64,000 bases of DNA from positions 210,341,178-210,405,177 of the forward strand of contig CM071599.1 in NCBI GenBank assembly GCA_036435485.1, read 5' to 3'. The notes below the pieces were generated by a model that was not told the origin of the DNA, did not search any database, and saw only the letters and a list, made by a program, of their open reading frames with translations. This document shows, one piece after another, positions 1-11,027 of the stretch; the first letter of the stretch is position 1, and every line of letters starts with the position of its first letter. Made by a program: the position numbers and the translations under genes. This stretch comes from Saposhnikovia divaricata. Its lineage: Eukaryota > Streptophyta > Magnoliopsida > Apiales > Apiaceae.

Positions 1-3000
1 AAATGGTGTCCAGCTACTGGATGTAATGATGCGGTGGACTTCACTGTTGGTTGTGGAAGCACAGGAAAGTAAGTTTTTGTGTGTATGTGCACGCGCGTGC
101 ATGTAATATATTTTAATCAAGCATAATCCTGGCAATGACTGATAGTAAAACCGTGTACTTGCAGTGTATGGGGGAAGCTCATTCGCCAGTTGGTTGCGAC
201 ATCGCATCCAGGTGGTTTTTTAAGATTCGTGCTGATTCTGAAAACATGAATAGGTATGTTAATGGAAATTACTACTTTGCTGTCGATTATTGGCGCACTT
301 AAATTAAGCTGGAAAAAATGGGTATCTGTTGATTTATTAAAATTGAAATGTGCAGGCAGTTCACAACAGTAGTCTATAACACATTTGTAGAATTAGTTAA
401 TGGTTGTACATTTTTGTTTAAGTTAATTTGTTGACTAGTATCTACTATCTTGGCTATCTTATACAAGTACTTCATGTTTTAGTTAGTATATCATAGAGTA
501 TGTAAGTAGATTAATGTTTTGGGGGGTTTATTGATTGTAGAATGTGACTTTGTAGGTTTTTTTTTGTCAAGTAAAACGCAAAAAACAATAATGCTAAACT
601 GCGTGGCAGGAAACTTGTCGCTTTAGGGGCTCATGGGGGAGGTCACTCCCTGGCTCTACTTCAACTTTGGTTGCAAGTTGCAACTCAATAACTGATAAGC
701 TTCGTGTTATTGAAAATTTATGTTGTTAATCGTTAAGGCGGGAGTGTATGATGCAAGACTTTGCACTGTTTTCTGAAGCTGAAATGACTATGCTAGTACC
801 AGTATACACTATATATCATACAGGTTAATAGAAATTTATGTGATGAATTTGTTTCGAACACATAATTGAATTCTTCTTATTTGTATCTTACCCTACCATG
901 CGACTCGTGTATAGTTCCCCAAACATTACTCATCCATGTCATTTCACAGCTTAAAAATTCTTCTTTTGGCCAGATGTTTAGCTTATTTAATCTGTATGTT
1001 GTTGATTCAGTTTTGCGTACAAGTAAGTTTTTTGTTTGTGCTTCCTTTATATAACTTGTCAGGATATTTGTTAAGGAGAAGCCTTGTCCAGTGTGCAAGG
1101 GACCAGTTGGGTGGAATCAGGGTCCTATAGCTATTAGATGTCCTGCACCCTGTAAATATCAGTTTTGCTGGTAAGCTATTTTTTGTAGCCCACTTATTGT
1201 AGGTTACTGGATATCTATATCTATGATTATTAGGGGCTACACTACTTGGATAAGTTCTCTACAAGTCCTTTTCGCGAGTACATTGTGCTTAATGGTTTTC
1301 CCTTTATTTTATTGATGAAGAATTGTTGGAATTTTCCACACTTGTTCTTCATGTTTAATCAAGTTTTATGGAGCACTTTTTCTGGTCTGGTTTGCGTGTT
1401 TGGTCGTTTCACGGTGAGAGACACTTTGTTTTCCACGCATATAACCAATATCATCAAGCAAAACAAATAAGCGAGGTTGGATATTCTAGTTCGTTAAATT
1501 GTTATTAATTCTTCTTAATTCAAGTACTAATTTATACTACAAGTTTAAATTCACAATCGAATAATTGATATACGAGAAGCTCAGTCTTTGAACTTATTAT
1601 GTTTGTTGTGATTGTAGCATGGCGTCTCGAATGAATGCAGAGGGATGGCAAAAGATTCGGTAGAACGATATAGTCATTGCTATTATAGATGGGCTACCAA
1701 TGAATCAGTACGTACTATTTTCAAAAAAAATTTAGTACAATGAAATTCATTTTTGAACCAGATTTATTTCTTACTTTCGTGGCCTCTGCCTATAAGCCAA
1801 GAGGGAAGCAATAATATTTACTTGCTGAATCTTTTTCAAAGTACATATATTATGTGCATGTAAGTGCACTGTGTGTATGTCTGCGCACTTATTCGTGCAG
1901 TGTGTGTGTGTGTGTTTTACATTTCATTTGGACTGCTGAAAGTTGGCATGGGAGATATTATTACATTATTAGTTTTGTCTGAAATATCATAATGCTTAGT
2001 TTTAGTTTTGAAGATATCTTTTAATACAGGCTGCCTGATTGTTTCTTTTTTCCAGTTCTCTGCAGTCTATAAAATGGGCACTTGCAAATCTGCCGCAAAT
2101 GCGTACTGTGCATGTAAGAAACCGTTCTCAGCTGAACTGCTCTTTTAGCTAAAGGGTTACCAGACTTTCCCGTTGCTAGTAACTCCCTACTTCCCGAGGC
2201 TATTTATTCAGCAAGTCTTAATTGTTTTTCTTAATGTTTGCATCTATAATGGCTCTTGTCTGTTTAATTTTCTTCCTCCCATTAGATGTATGTATGCCAT
2301 TTCAAGTTACACATGAGCTGTAGATTAACATTAAATGTGCTTGTGCAGCGTGAGAAGTCCATACGTGGTGCCTGGCTACAGGTAAATGTCTGTTTTCTTA
2401 TTTCAATTGTGCTATTCCCCAGCCCTTTAGATATGAGTGATGCTAGGGTTTGAAAACTGTGTTTTGACGATGGCACGTGATATCAATACGAGGTTCCCTG
2501 ATATCTATTTTTGTGATTCCTAAGAGTATTTTCTTGAGTGCAGATAGTTGAATGTAGGCAGGTGCTGAAATGGATATATATGCGGATATTACTTTGCAGA
2601 GCAGGTGTCTGCCAACATGCAGCAGATGTTTGAGGATGTTCAAGGTATGCCTTCTGCCCTTTCAGGAAAAGAAACTTGAAAATTGATGATCTTTACTTGT
2701 TGCCTCAGCTAGAGCTGAGTATAGCTTGGAGGAACTTCATCAATATGCAGAGCTGGAACTAAAGAAATATTTAGAAGGTCATGGTCCATCGATGGGACCT
2801 AATATGCTTCTTGATAAGCTGATTACACTGACCTGGTAATCATAATCTTACTTGCATTATAGCTGTATTTTCTCTATAACAGCAAGAGACCTACATTAGT
2901 TAATTATGTTGTTGACGGTTGTTACTTGTATTTCGGCTATTATTCACTTCCTGGAAGAGTGAGCCCGAGTGCTGTTTTGCCATATTACTTTATTTCATAT

Positions 3001-3595
3001 TACTGCCTAAATAGTGGCTATGACTACTGAGAGTGGGATGGTCTCTATCTATTGCTGGGCTATCTATTCATCATTGTACCTCGGGCTTTGTTACCCGGAC
3101 TCGGGTGGAAGTGTCCAACATGGATATGTTTCCAAGTGTCTGACTAGATAACATTTTTGAAATTTTACATGTTTTTGGCCTTAAATAAGTGTCCATATCC
3201 ATGTCCGAGTGTCGAGTGTACTCCAGGCAAATTGAAGAGTCCGGGTAATATAGACCTTAGGTTGGATCATACAGTCTGTAACTATGACTGCCCTTGAGCT
3301 GTGACTTCATGGTCCATAAATTATAAGAGTATTATTCTAAATCTGATACTTATCATGTGCAATGTTAGATCTACTCATTAGATGTTTAGTGTGATACTAC
3401 TGGTTGGTGCCTGGTAGTTTGTGGTTATTTGGATTTGGCCATGTTGTACGTCTGTTAACAAAGTCTTACCTGTTTCTTGAAAGAAAATTGTCTGCAGGCT
3501 GACTGGCAAATTTGTTCAAGAATCTTATTTATGCTATAGAGCATGATCTGGCGGATGGTATTTCCTGCATGGCATCAAGCAGTACAACTAGCTAG
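1..3595 (+). pseudogene. ARIADNE-like RBR E3 ubiquitin ligase, 3' half, degenerate
   Basis: Seen: a chain of exon-like blocks reads as the IBR-to-C-terminus part of plant ARIADNE (RING-between-RING) ubiquitin ligases. Approximate exons are 1-68 (KWCPATGCNDAVDF), 165-253 (EAHSPVGCDIASRW), 1063-1170 (KPCPVCKGPVGWNQG and CKYQFCW), about 1374-1475 (VWSFHGERHFVFHAYNQY), 1618-1707 (MAKDSVERYSHCYYRWATN), 2056-2113, 2349-2381 (REKSIRGAWLQ), 2544-2644 (IVECRQVLKW), 2709-2835 (AEYSLEELHQYAELELKKYLE) and 3498-3595, ending at TAG 3593-3595. Most have GT/AG borders. Known: the family transfers ubiquitin through a RING2 cysteine. Oddities: the exon for the YDVTCRC-type segment is missing after position 68. 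Two zinc-ligand cysteines in the RING2-side block are Ser or Tyr. The frame slips inside the 2544-2644 exon, and the last splice is out of frame. I infer a pseudogene. The 5' part lies outside the window. Confidence 0.75.
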
Positions 3596-3931
3596 GCAAG
3601 AGAGCTTGGACAGAGTGATAGTTGTCAAATGGGGCCTTAACTTGTTATGTGAAATATTATGTGTTGAATAATTAAATTAAATGAGTTTATTTCACTTTAC
3701 ATCCCCCAACAAATAAATTTTGGCAGTATTCTATATCAAGTTTCAGATGCATCAGGTTGGATACCTTAGAGCAAATCCAATGCATTGCTATTTTTTATTG
3801 CTATATTATTACATCAAATGCTAAAAAACTCAATTATTTATAGCTAAACAAAGCAAGAACAATGTGGCAAATATATAGCAGAAGTTTCGGTATACAAGTG
3901 ACCTGAATGGTGTGCATCTATAGTTTCTGTG
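3596..3931. other. Gap between convergent gene remnants
   Basis: About 340 bases of AT-rich DNA between the 3' end of the ARIADNE-like relic and the 3' end of the F-box relic on the other strand. I see no coding signal. It probably holds both 3' untranslated regions. Confidence 0.4.
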
Positions 3932-4890
3932 TCAGTGAAGGAGAGGAGGTTCTAACCAAAAGTATGAATTGGTTCCACCCTGTTTAATTCTCCCTGAATC
4001 AAACACATATTCTTGTTGTTTAAACATAAGATGATCAGCTAAACTAGAACTCTCCGAGGAGCACAGGCAGTCAGGATCTAAAAACTCTACCATGTCTTCA
4101 ACCCGAGTAAATTTGTCGCTAGCATTCAATGCTGGTGGATCTGTTAAGCTGCTCATAGGAATCCAAATACTGTTAGACCAATCAAACCTTTTTGTATCAT
4201 TGCACCCATAATTGTACATGAGCTCTCCGTTTCTCGTAAACACTCTGAATCGCCTATGTGCATGACCCCTTGTAGCAATATCGTCATCTCTGTCTAAACT
4301 CTCATGCTTAAGTTTCTTCTCAACAACATTATAAGATGCCAATTGTCCATAGCGTGAAATTATGTAAAACAATCCCCTAGTGTACAATGGCATGGACCAC
4401 ACAAAACCTTCAAATCTTTCAAAATTTCTGACAGTCCATTCTGTATCACCTTTGCGACATGTTGTGACGGTAAAACTATCAAACTGACCTGAATCCCAGA
4501 GTAAGAACACACAATCCGCAGACTCTGGGTCGGAAGAAAATGTTTGTTCGAAATAAGGTGAAGCGGTTAAGGAAGGAAGTTGCTTCAGCTTCCTGGTTAA
4601 AGGAGAGAATAGTATGAAGTGTATACGAGATCCTGTTATTTCAGTAATGGAGATAAATAGCCAGCCTTGTTTGCAAATTATCCTGATTCTGTCCCGATAA
4701 TTAAGAACTGGAATGCGTAATTTATTGAAGGATATCGTGTGAACCGAAACTGGTACATCTATTGAATACTATGGATCAAAGAGACAGCATTCTGACGCCC
4801 TACCAACACTTACAAACCATGATAGTATTGATGCGCTAGTACTAGCAGTTTTAACAATGGGTTTAGCGTCCCGCCAGGACTTACAAACTG
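3932..4890 (-). pseudogene. F-box/DUF295 protein, main (3') part, cut by Copia insertion
   Basis: Seen: reading leftward from 4890, the frame gives CKSWRDAKPIVK (end of an F-box), a variable linker, then a DUF295-like domain with ICKQGWLFI, LPSLTASPYFEQTFSS, WTVRNFERFEGFVWSMPLY and VEDMVEFLDPDCLC, stopping at 3932. Known: DUF295 F-box proteins are plant SCF ubiquitin-ligase substrate receptors, usually 350-400 residues. The 5' part lies at 9652-9822 in the same codon phase. The retrotransposon at 4891-9651 separates the two and has duplicated the 5 bp AACTG. Oddity: an in-frame TAG at 4769-4771 lies about 40 codons after the junction, so the gene carries two lesions. The 192-codon run to its right (4510 to 3932) is open. 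I cannot tell which lesion came first. Confidence 0.85.
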
Positions 4891-5181
4891 TCTTGTTTGC
4901 AAACCTGCGTACTAGAGAATAAACAGACTACAAACAATGCATAAGTTAACAGACTAAGTTTGCCAGAAAACGTCTTACTTTATTGGCAATAGAATGAAGT
5001 ACATATATAGCAAAACAAAGAAACTACTCTCCTAGAAATCAGGACATACTGCTACCACTACTTCAACTATCCTGACCAAATCAAACTCCTACAAACTAGC
5101 CACTACATGGAGTGACAAAGACTGATTCAACTACATTTATTCAAAACAAATAAAAGACAAATGTTTAAGATTAATCCAACA
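4891..5181 (-). repeat. 3' LTR of Copia element
   Basis: 291 bp, nearly identical to 9361-9651. In element orientation it begins TGTTGGATTAATC and ends TTTGCAAACAAGA. It lies at the 3' end of the leftward-reading polyprotein. Confidence 0.93.
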
Positions 5182-5195
5182 TATCTCTCCCTTAA
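5182..5195 (-). other. Polypurine tract of Copia element
   Basis: On the minus strand AAGGGAGAGATA directly precedes the 3' LTR. This is the position where plus-strand DNA synthesis is primed in LTR elements. Confidence 0.6.
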
Positions 5196-5197
5196 TC

Positions 5198-8100
5198 TTA
5201 AACCTGCAGATCCTTGATTCCCAGAAGACTCCTCATCCTTTCAAACTTGACAGTGGTTAAGGCTTTAGTGAGAATATCGGCTTTCTGGTATTCACTAGCA
5301 ACATGTTTCAACACCACATCACCTCTCTCAACGCATTCTCTAATGAAATGATAGCGAACATGAATATGCTTACTCCTTCCATGAAAAACGGGATTCTTTG
5401 CCAAGTCTATGGCAGATTTATTATCAATGTACAGCACTATTGGACCAACCTCCTCAGTCGTAATCTGACTTAGAACATTTCGCATCCAGATGGCCTGACA
5501 AGCAGCAGCAGTTGCAGCCATGAACTCTGCTTCACACGACGATAGTGCCACGCAACGTTGTTTTTGAGAAACCCAAGTAACAAGACTCTCATTCAAATAA
5601 AAACACATACCACCTGTGCTTCTTCTGTCATCTATGTTTCCAGCTAAGTCACTATCAGCAAAACCAGTGACGATGTTGTTTCCATTGCTCTTCGAGTAAA
5701 CCAATCCAAAATGCAACGTTCCTTGCACATAGCGTAAAATCCGTTTCACAGCATTCTGATGAACCATGGTCGGTTTCTCCATATACCTGCTAGCAATTCC
5801 GACTGCGTACGCAATATCGGGTCTAGTGTGCACCAAGTATCTTAGCCCTCCAATTGTACTCTTGTACTGAGTTACATCAACAGCTTTGCCTCCTTCATCT
5901 TTGTCAATCTGCTCTTTAGGATCCATTGGGTACTTAGTGGGATTGCATCCCATCATACCAGCTTTCTCTATTATCTTCCTTGCGTACCCAGTTTGTCTCA
6001 GTTTTATGCACCCATCTCCTTGTTCAACTTCAATTCCCAAGTAGTAATTGAGTTTGCCCAAGTCAGTCATTTCAAAGTTCTGACTCATTTGGAGCTTGAA
6101 GTTCTCGATCCCCTCCACGTTGTTCCCAGTTATAAGAAGATCATCTACATAAACTGCTACAATTAATTTTTCCTCTCCCTTAGTTCGAGTGTATACTCCA
6201 TGTTCAGACGAGCATCTCTGGAAGCCAAGTTGATTGAGACACGCATTTAACTTTGCGTACCAAGCCCGAGGGGCCTGCCGCAGCCCGTACAAGGCTTTCA
6301 GCAGTTTGTATACCATGGTTTCCTTTCCTTTAACCTCGAAACCTTCAGGCTGAGTGACATACACATCCTCGCAGATTTCCCCATTCAGAAATGCCGTCTT
6401 TACGTCTAAGTGGTGTACTTGCCATTCACTTTTTGCAGCTAGGGCCAAGAGAATTCTGACTGTCTCAAGCCTTGTTACTGGAGCGTATATCTCATCAAAA
6501 TCAACGCCATACTCCTGAGCATAGCCCTTTGCCACGAGTCTGGCTTTGTGCTTGATCACTTTTCCTTCAGCGTCCTTTTTCAGCTTGAAAATCCATTTCA
6601 TACCAATGATTTTCTTTCCCTTTGGTGGTTCTGCAAGCCTCCAGGTTTTATTCTCTTCCATCGAGTTCATTTCGCGTTCCATGGCTTCCTTCCACTCCTT
6701 CTTTTTAACAGCCTGTTTGAAGTTTACAGGTTCCTCGACTCCCATAAGATACAATTCCTCCTCCAGCTGAATTTCTTCTGTCTCGTTGTAAATGTCCAAG
6801 AGTTTCTTGCTTCTCTTTGGCTCGACACTGTCGTCATAATTCTCAGATTCAAGATTATGACTTGAGTTTTGAATTAACTCTGAAGAGGGCGAAGCTGCTG
6901 TGCGACTACTTTCTCCACCTTGTGTGTCACCTGGACTGTCGAGAGTTTCAGAGCCTTCACTATTTCTGTCCTCTTCTTCATTTACTTCCGTTTCTTCATC
7001 ACTTTCAACTGGTCCTGGAAACCCTTCAACAGTGAAGCCTTCTTTGCAGGTGTCATTAGTACACTCTAATTCATCCCACATCCATGCTTTGTCCTCCTCG
7101 AACATAACATCTCTGCTAACATGAATTTTGTTGGTATGTGGATCCAACAAACGGTATGCTTTGGTTCCAGGCTCCTTTCCTAAGTGAATGACTTGCTTGC
7201 TCCTGTCATCAAGCTTTTTTAACTGTTGGCTTGGAATCTTCATATGTGCCACACATCCAAAGACACGGATGTGGCCAATGTGAGGCTTCTTCTCATTCCA
7301 TGCTTCATAAGGAGCCCCACCTGATAAAGCTCTAGTTGGCTATCTATTCAACAAATAGATAGAGTGCCTGACCGCTTCACCCCACAAGAAAGAAGGGAGT
7401 TTCATGTCCTTTAGACAGCTCCTAGACATCTCCACTACTGTGCGATTTCGTCGTTCGACGACGCCATTCTGCTGTGGAGTATATGGAGCTGTAAAGTGCC
7501 TCTTAATCCCTATTTTTTCGCAATAATCATTGAATTCCTTGGACATAAATTCCCCACCTCGATCTGTTCGAAGTACCCTGACTTTCTTTGATGGTCCTCT
7601 CTCAACCAGAGAACAAAAAGACTTAAATGCATTCAAAGCTTCACTTTTGGTATGCAAGAAATACACCTACATATATCTACTAAAATCGTCCACAAGCAAG
7701 AAAAAATACCTCTTTCCTGAAGCCGTTTCAGGAAGGATAGGTCCACAAAGGTCTCCGTGTATCAGCTCGAGGGGTTTGGATGCTTGGAACTGTGACTTGG
7801 AAGGGAATTTCTTTCGTGCCTGTTTTGAGATCAAGCACCCTGAACATATTTTCTCTGTTTGAACAATCTTTGCCATTCCTTCAACCATCCTTTCTTTGGA
7901 CATTAGAAAGAGTGCATGATAGTTTACATGACCCAAGCGCCTATGCCACAGTGAGGACATCTCTTCCTTCTTTGACAGTAAACACAAATCCTTTGGACTA
8001 TTGAGTAGTATTTTATAAAGTCTGTTAGGGGATTTTCGTACCTTCATTAGAAGTATGTCTTGTGTGTCGTAGACCCAGAGCCAGTCTCCCTTTATTGCAA

Positions 8101-9319
8101 TTCGATTGCCCCTTTCAGTCAGCTGTCCAAGACTGATTATGTTATTGCGCAGGGTTGGTATGTAGTACACTCCTTCCAGAGATCGAAGTTCGCCATTCTT
8201 GCACTCGAATGTTACTATTCCCATCCCTTCGATCTTTACCTTGGACCCATCCCCAAAGCTCACTTCTCCATTCACTCGTTCATCCAGTTGAGTGAATTTT
8301 GACTTAAATCCTGTCATATGACTGGACGCACCATTGTCTAAGTACCGGACATTGGAGTTGTCTTGTACTTTGCACATCTGGGAGGGCACAACATTAACTT
8401 CCTTCAGTTGAGTGATCTTTGGACCTTCGTCTGAACACTTGGCTAAGAGCAGGGCCGGTTCATCATCATCACATTTGACCATATTCGATTCCTCCCTGAA
8501 CTCCCTGGAACGTCGAGATTTCTTACAATCTGCTGTGAAATGTCCATATCCCGAGCAGTTGTAGCACTTGAAGTGACTTTTATCTCGACCTCCTTTCGCC
8601 TTTTGTTTGTTCTTCTTCAGCCAATCTTCACGAGTGAGGAGTAGTTTTCCTTCACCTCCTTCACGCTTTGCCCATTCCTCGTCTGTAAGCATTAGTTGCC
8701 CATCACCAAGTTCTCCTTTTCCACTGCCTCGCATCCTTTCTTCATGCGCTTTCAGAGAACCCACAACTTCCTCCACAGATAACGTTTCCAAATCGCCAAA
8801 TTGTTCCAATGTGGATACAATTTGGAGAAATTTGGATGGTACAGCACGAAGCAATTTATTCACCACATAGGATTCTTTTACCTCTTCTCCCAACGCTCGC
8901 ATGTTGGAAACGATACCATTCAATTTTAGATAGAACTCATCTAGCTGTTCATTCTCTCTCATATTCAAAGATTCAAACTCTGACTTCAATGTTTGAACCT
9001 TTGCTTTCTTGAAACGATCGGCTCCTTGACACATGGTTTTGAGAGCATCCCAAGCTGCCTTTGCTGTACTCTTCTCTGCAATGGTCAGCAATAGTTCTTC
9101 AGGAAGTCCTTGATATAACATAGCCAAAGCAACTTGGTCCACCTTGTCTTCAATGACTGCCTTCTCGTCGCTTGGTTCTATGGCTCCCCAGACTCCCTGT
9201 GCTTTTAGATACACCTTCATCTTCAAGGCCCAAGTCGTGTAATTAGTCTTGCTCAGCAGTGGATAGCTCAAACCTATCGAGCCTCCACCTACCTTCCCTT
9301 TGACATTCGTCGCTGACAT
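5198..9319 (-). pseudogene. Copia gag-pol polyprotein, one frame with two TAG stops
   Basis: About 1,373 codons in one frame, start MSATNVKGKV at 9319. Domains in order: gag (LLSKTNYTTWALKMKVYL), CCHC knuckle CYNCSGYGHFTADC near residue 250, protease motif DNGASSHMTG, integrase HHCC region (WHRRLGH to CSGCLISKQ), integrase core (LRTDRGGEF, PQQNGVVERRNRTV), reverse transcriptase (MDVKTAFLNGEI, YVDDLLITG near residue 1055) and RNase H (LSSCEAEFMAAT). Two in-frame TAG codons break it. One at 7667-7669 replaces the Trp usual after DDFSRYM. The other at 7340-7342 follows LLNR, where Leu is usual. All catalytic motifs are otherwise present. Both stops are consistent with single base changes. Confidence 0.93.
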
Positions 9320-9344
9320 TTTAGGCTTTCACAGAGAACTAACA

Positions 9345-9360
9345 AAGCTCTGATACTAAA
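9345..9360 (-). other. Primer-binding site of Copia element
   Basis: On the minus strand TTTAGTATCAGAGC follows the 5' LTR. It matches the usual TGGTATCAGAGC tRNA-Met primer site with a mismatch near its start. Confidence 0.65.
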
Positions 9361-9651
9361 TCTTGTTTGCAAACCTGCGTACTAGAGTATAAAGAGACCA
9401 CAAACAATGCATAAGTTAACAGACTAAGTTTGCCAGAAAACGTCTTACTTTATTGGCAATAGAATGAAGTACATATATAGCAAAACAAAGAAACTACTCT
9501 CCTAGAAATCAGGACATACTGCTACCACTACTTCAACTATCCTGACCAAATCAAACTCCTACAAACTAGCCACTACATGGAGTGACAAAGACTGATTCAA
9601 CTACATTTATTCAAAACAAATAAAAGACAAATGTTTAAGATTAATCCAACA
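9361..9651 (-). repeat. 5' LTR of Copia element
   Basis: 291 bp direct copy of 4891-5181. It is followed inward by the tRNA-Met-type primer-binding site. Confidence 0.93.
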
Positions 9652-9822
9652 AACTGCACGAAAACGAACCCGATCAACAACACAAAGTCTGCCAATGATG
9701 TCTCCTAATAAATCTGCAACGAGTTCAGACCATAAAACTTCTCTAATCATATCTGTTTTTCGACAAACTATTTGCTTGCACTCAGTTTCTTCCAGGCTTC
9801 TCGGAAACAGAAACAGTAACAA
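9652..9822 (-). pseudogene. F-box/DUF295 protein, 5' (F-box) part
   Basis: Seen: the frame from 9822 gives a short leader and then the F-box core SELVADLLGDIIGRLCVVDR followed by VRFRAV, ending at the Copia junction. It continues in phase at 4890 with CKSWRD. Alternative starts are the Met at 9822 and a second Met at 9750 just before the F-box. I cannot choose between them. The MITE at 9882-10367 sits within about 130 bp upstream, in the presumed promoter. Confidence 0.85.
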
Positions 9823-9881
9823 ACTAGAGAGTTTTAACTTTTGTCTGCTCTCTTTTTTCGGCCCTAATCAGGTATATAGGC

Positions 9882-10367
9882 CTAGAGAGTACCTCCTTAT
9901 ATAGAGAATATGAGAGAACTACTAATTTTATATGATTCTATAGTAGAATCAATTTTTTTTGGTTCTATAAAAAAAGACCATTTTTTTGGTTCTAAAAAAA
10001 AATTCTGTAACAGAACCATGTTGACGTGGCAGTAATGTTGACGTGGCACTGCTAACGTCAGCTGCCACGTCATCGTTACTGATGTGGCAGTGTCACGTTG
10101 TCAATGATAACGTCACTGATGACGCGGCACTGCCATATGGCACGCCACATCAACAATGATGCCATGACAGCTGACGTGGCACTGACACGTGTCACTTTCA
10201 TGTCAACAATGATGACGTGGCAGTGCCACTTCAACAGTGACATGGCGATGTCAAAAAATTTTTTTGGAAAATATTTTTGGGAAAAAATAAAAAAAAATGG
10301 TTCTGTTGTAGAATCAGAAAAAATATATGATTCTCTCATATTTTCTATATAAGGAGCTCCTCTCTAG
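9882..10367. mobile_element. MITE with 36-bp TIRs and a GC-rich bZIP-motif core
   Basis: Seen: CTAGAGAGTACCTCCTTATA at the left is repeated inverted at the right (TATAAGGAGCTCCTCTCTAG), with arms of about 36 bp and a few mismatches. The middle is unusually GC-rich and has five exact copies of TGACGTGGCA or its complement. No coding capacity. I could not identify a target duplication, so the superfamily is unknown. Confidence 0.75.
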
Positions 10368-10648
10368 AAGGGGAGTCATGTATATATGATGTAGTGTACA
10401 AACAAATCCAATTTGACTTGGAAGTAGAGGATATAGCTTTTTCGAAAGAAAGTAAAAGAAGGATTTATTTTAGCTAATATTGTTGTTTTAATTATCACAC
10501 AAAAAGATAATACTGTAAAGTCAAGTGCCATGGCCAAATTATATTACGTATATACTAGCTTATAACATCTCTTTTTATAATATTTATTATAATATTTTAT
10601 TATTATTTATTTATTATTAGTTTACCTATCAAATTGTTGTTATGAAAT

Positions 10649-10650
<2 letters not shown>
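10368..10650. other. AT-rich spacer
   Basis: Non-coding AT-rich DNA between a MITE and a microsatellite. Nothing recognised. Confidence 0.4.

Positions 10651-10725
<75 letters not shown>
10651..10725. repeat. (AT)n microsatellite
   Basis: About 75 bases of uninterrupted AT dinucleotide repeat. Its length is likely to be variable. Confidence 0.95.
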
Positions 10726-10726
<1 letters not shown>

Positions 10727-10809
10727 GTTAGCGTTCAAATAGAAACAACTTTAGAATAGAAATTAGAAACATACACTAAATAAATTATATTTCATTTATT
10801 TTAAGTGCC

Positions 10810-10993
10810 CCGCTAGGGGCACCTTCACAAAAAACGTATAAAATTCTTGACTCTATTCAACAAAAAAAATAAAAAAATAATTTTGTTTACTGTTCACGTG
10901 ATGACGTCACTGCCACGTCATCACGTGAACAATTTTTTTTTTTGTTGAATAGAGCCAAGAATTTTATACGTTTTTTGTATTAGGGTACCCCTA
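10810..10993. mobile_element. Palindromic MITE with G-box/C-box loop
   Basis: Seen: CTAGGGGCACC followed by AAAAAACGTATAAAATTCTT at the left is matched inverted at the right, ending GGTACCCCTAG. The inverted repeat continues through GACTCTATTCAAC to an inner stem holding CACGTG, TGACGT and GCCACGTCA. The whole unit can fold as one long hairpin. Non-coding, and no clear target duplication. Confidence 0.75.
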
Positions 10994-11027
10994 GTTTGGT
11001 CATTAGATTAGCTTGAAATATTTATTT

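Larger units (their letters stand above)
4891..9651 (-). mobile_element. Ty1/Copia LTR retrotransposon, young, full length
   Basis: Seen: 291-bp direct LTRs (4891-5181 and 9361-9651) differ at about three positions, all in the first 40 bases. The target duplication AACTG is at 4886-4890 and 9652-9656. The internal gag-pol frame runs leftward. A primer-binding site resembling TATCAGAGC, complementary to initiator tRNA-Met, adjoins the right LTR. A purine run adjoins the left LTR. Roughly 99% LTR identity indicates a recent insertion. Inferred status: complete in structure but not autonomous as read here, because the polyprotein frame has two TAG codons. I cannot assign the lineage within Copia. 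Confidence 0.95.

Noticed and set aside
866..1470. Several 60-75 codon ORFs on both strands
   Set aside because: They overlap introns and exons of the ARIADNE-like relic in other frames and show no family motifs.
6546..9012. Plus-strand ORFs across the Copia element
   Set aside because: They are antisense shadows of the gag-pol frame and lack start context or promoters.
10076..10352. Overlapping ORFs of 84-87 codons on both strands in the MITE
   Set aside because: They arise from the repetitive TGACGTGGCA core. A palindromic MITE gives mirrored ORFs by chance.
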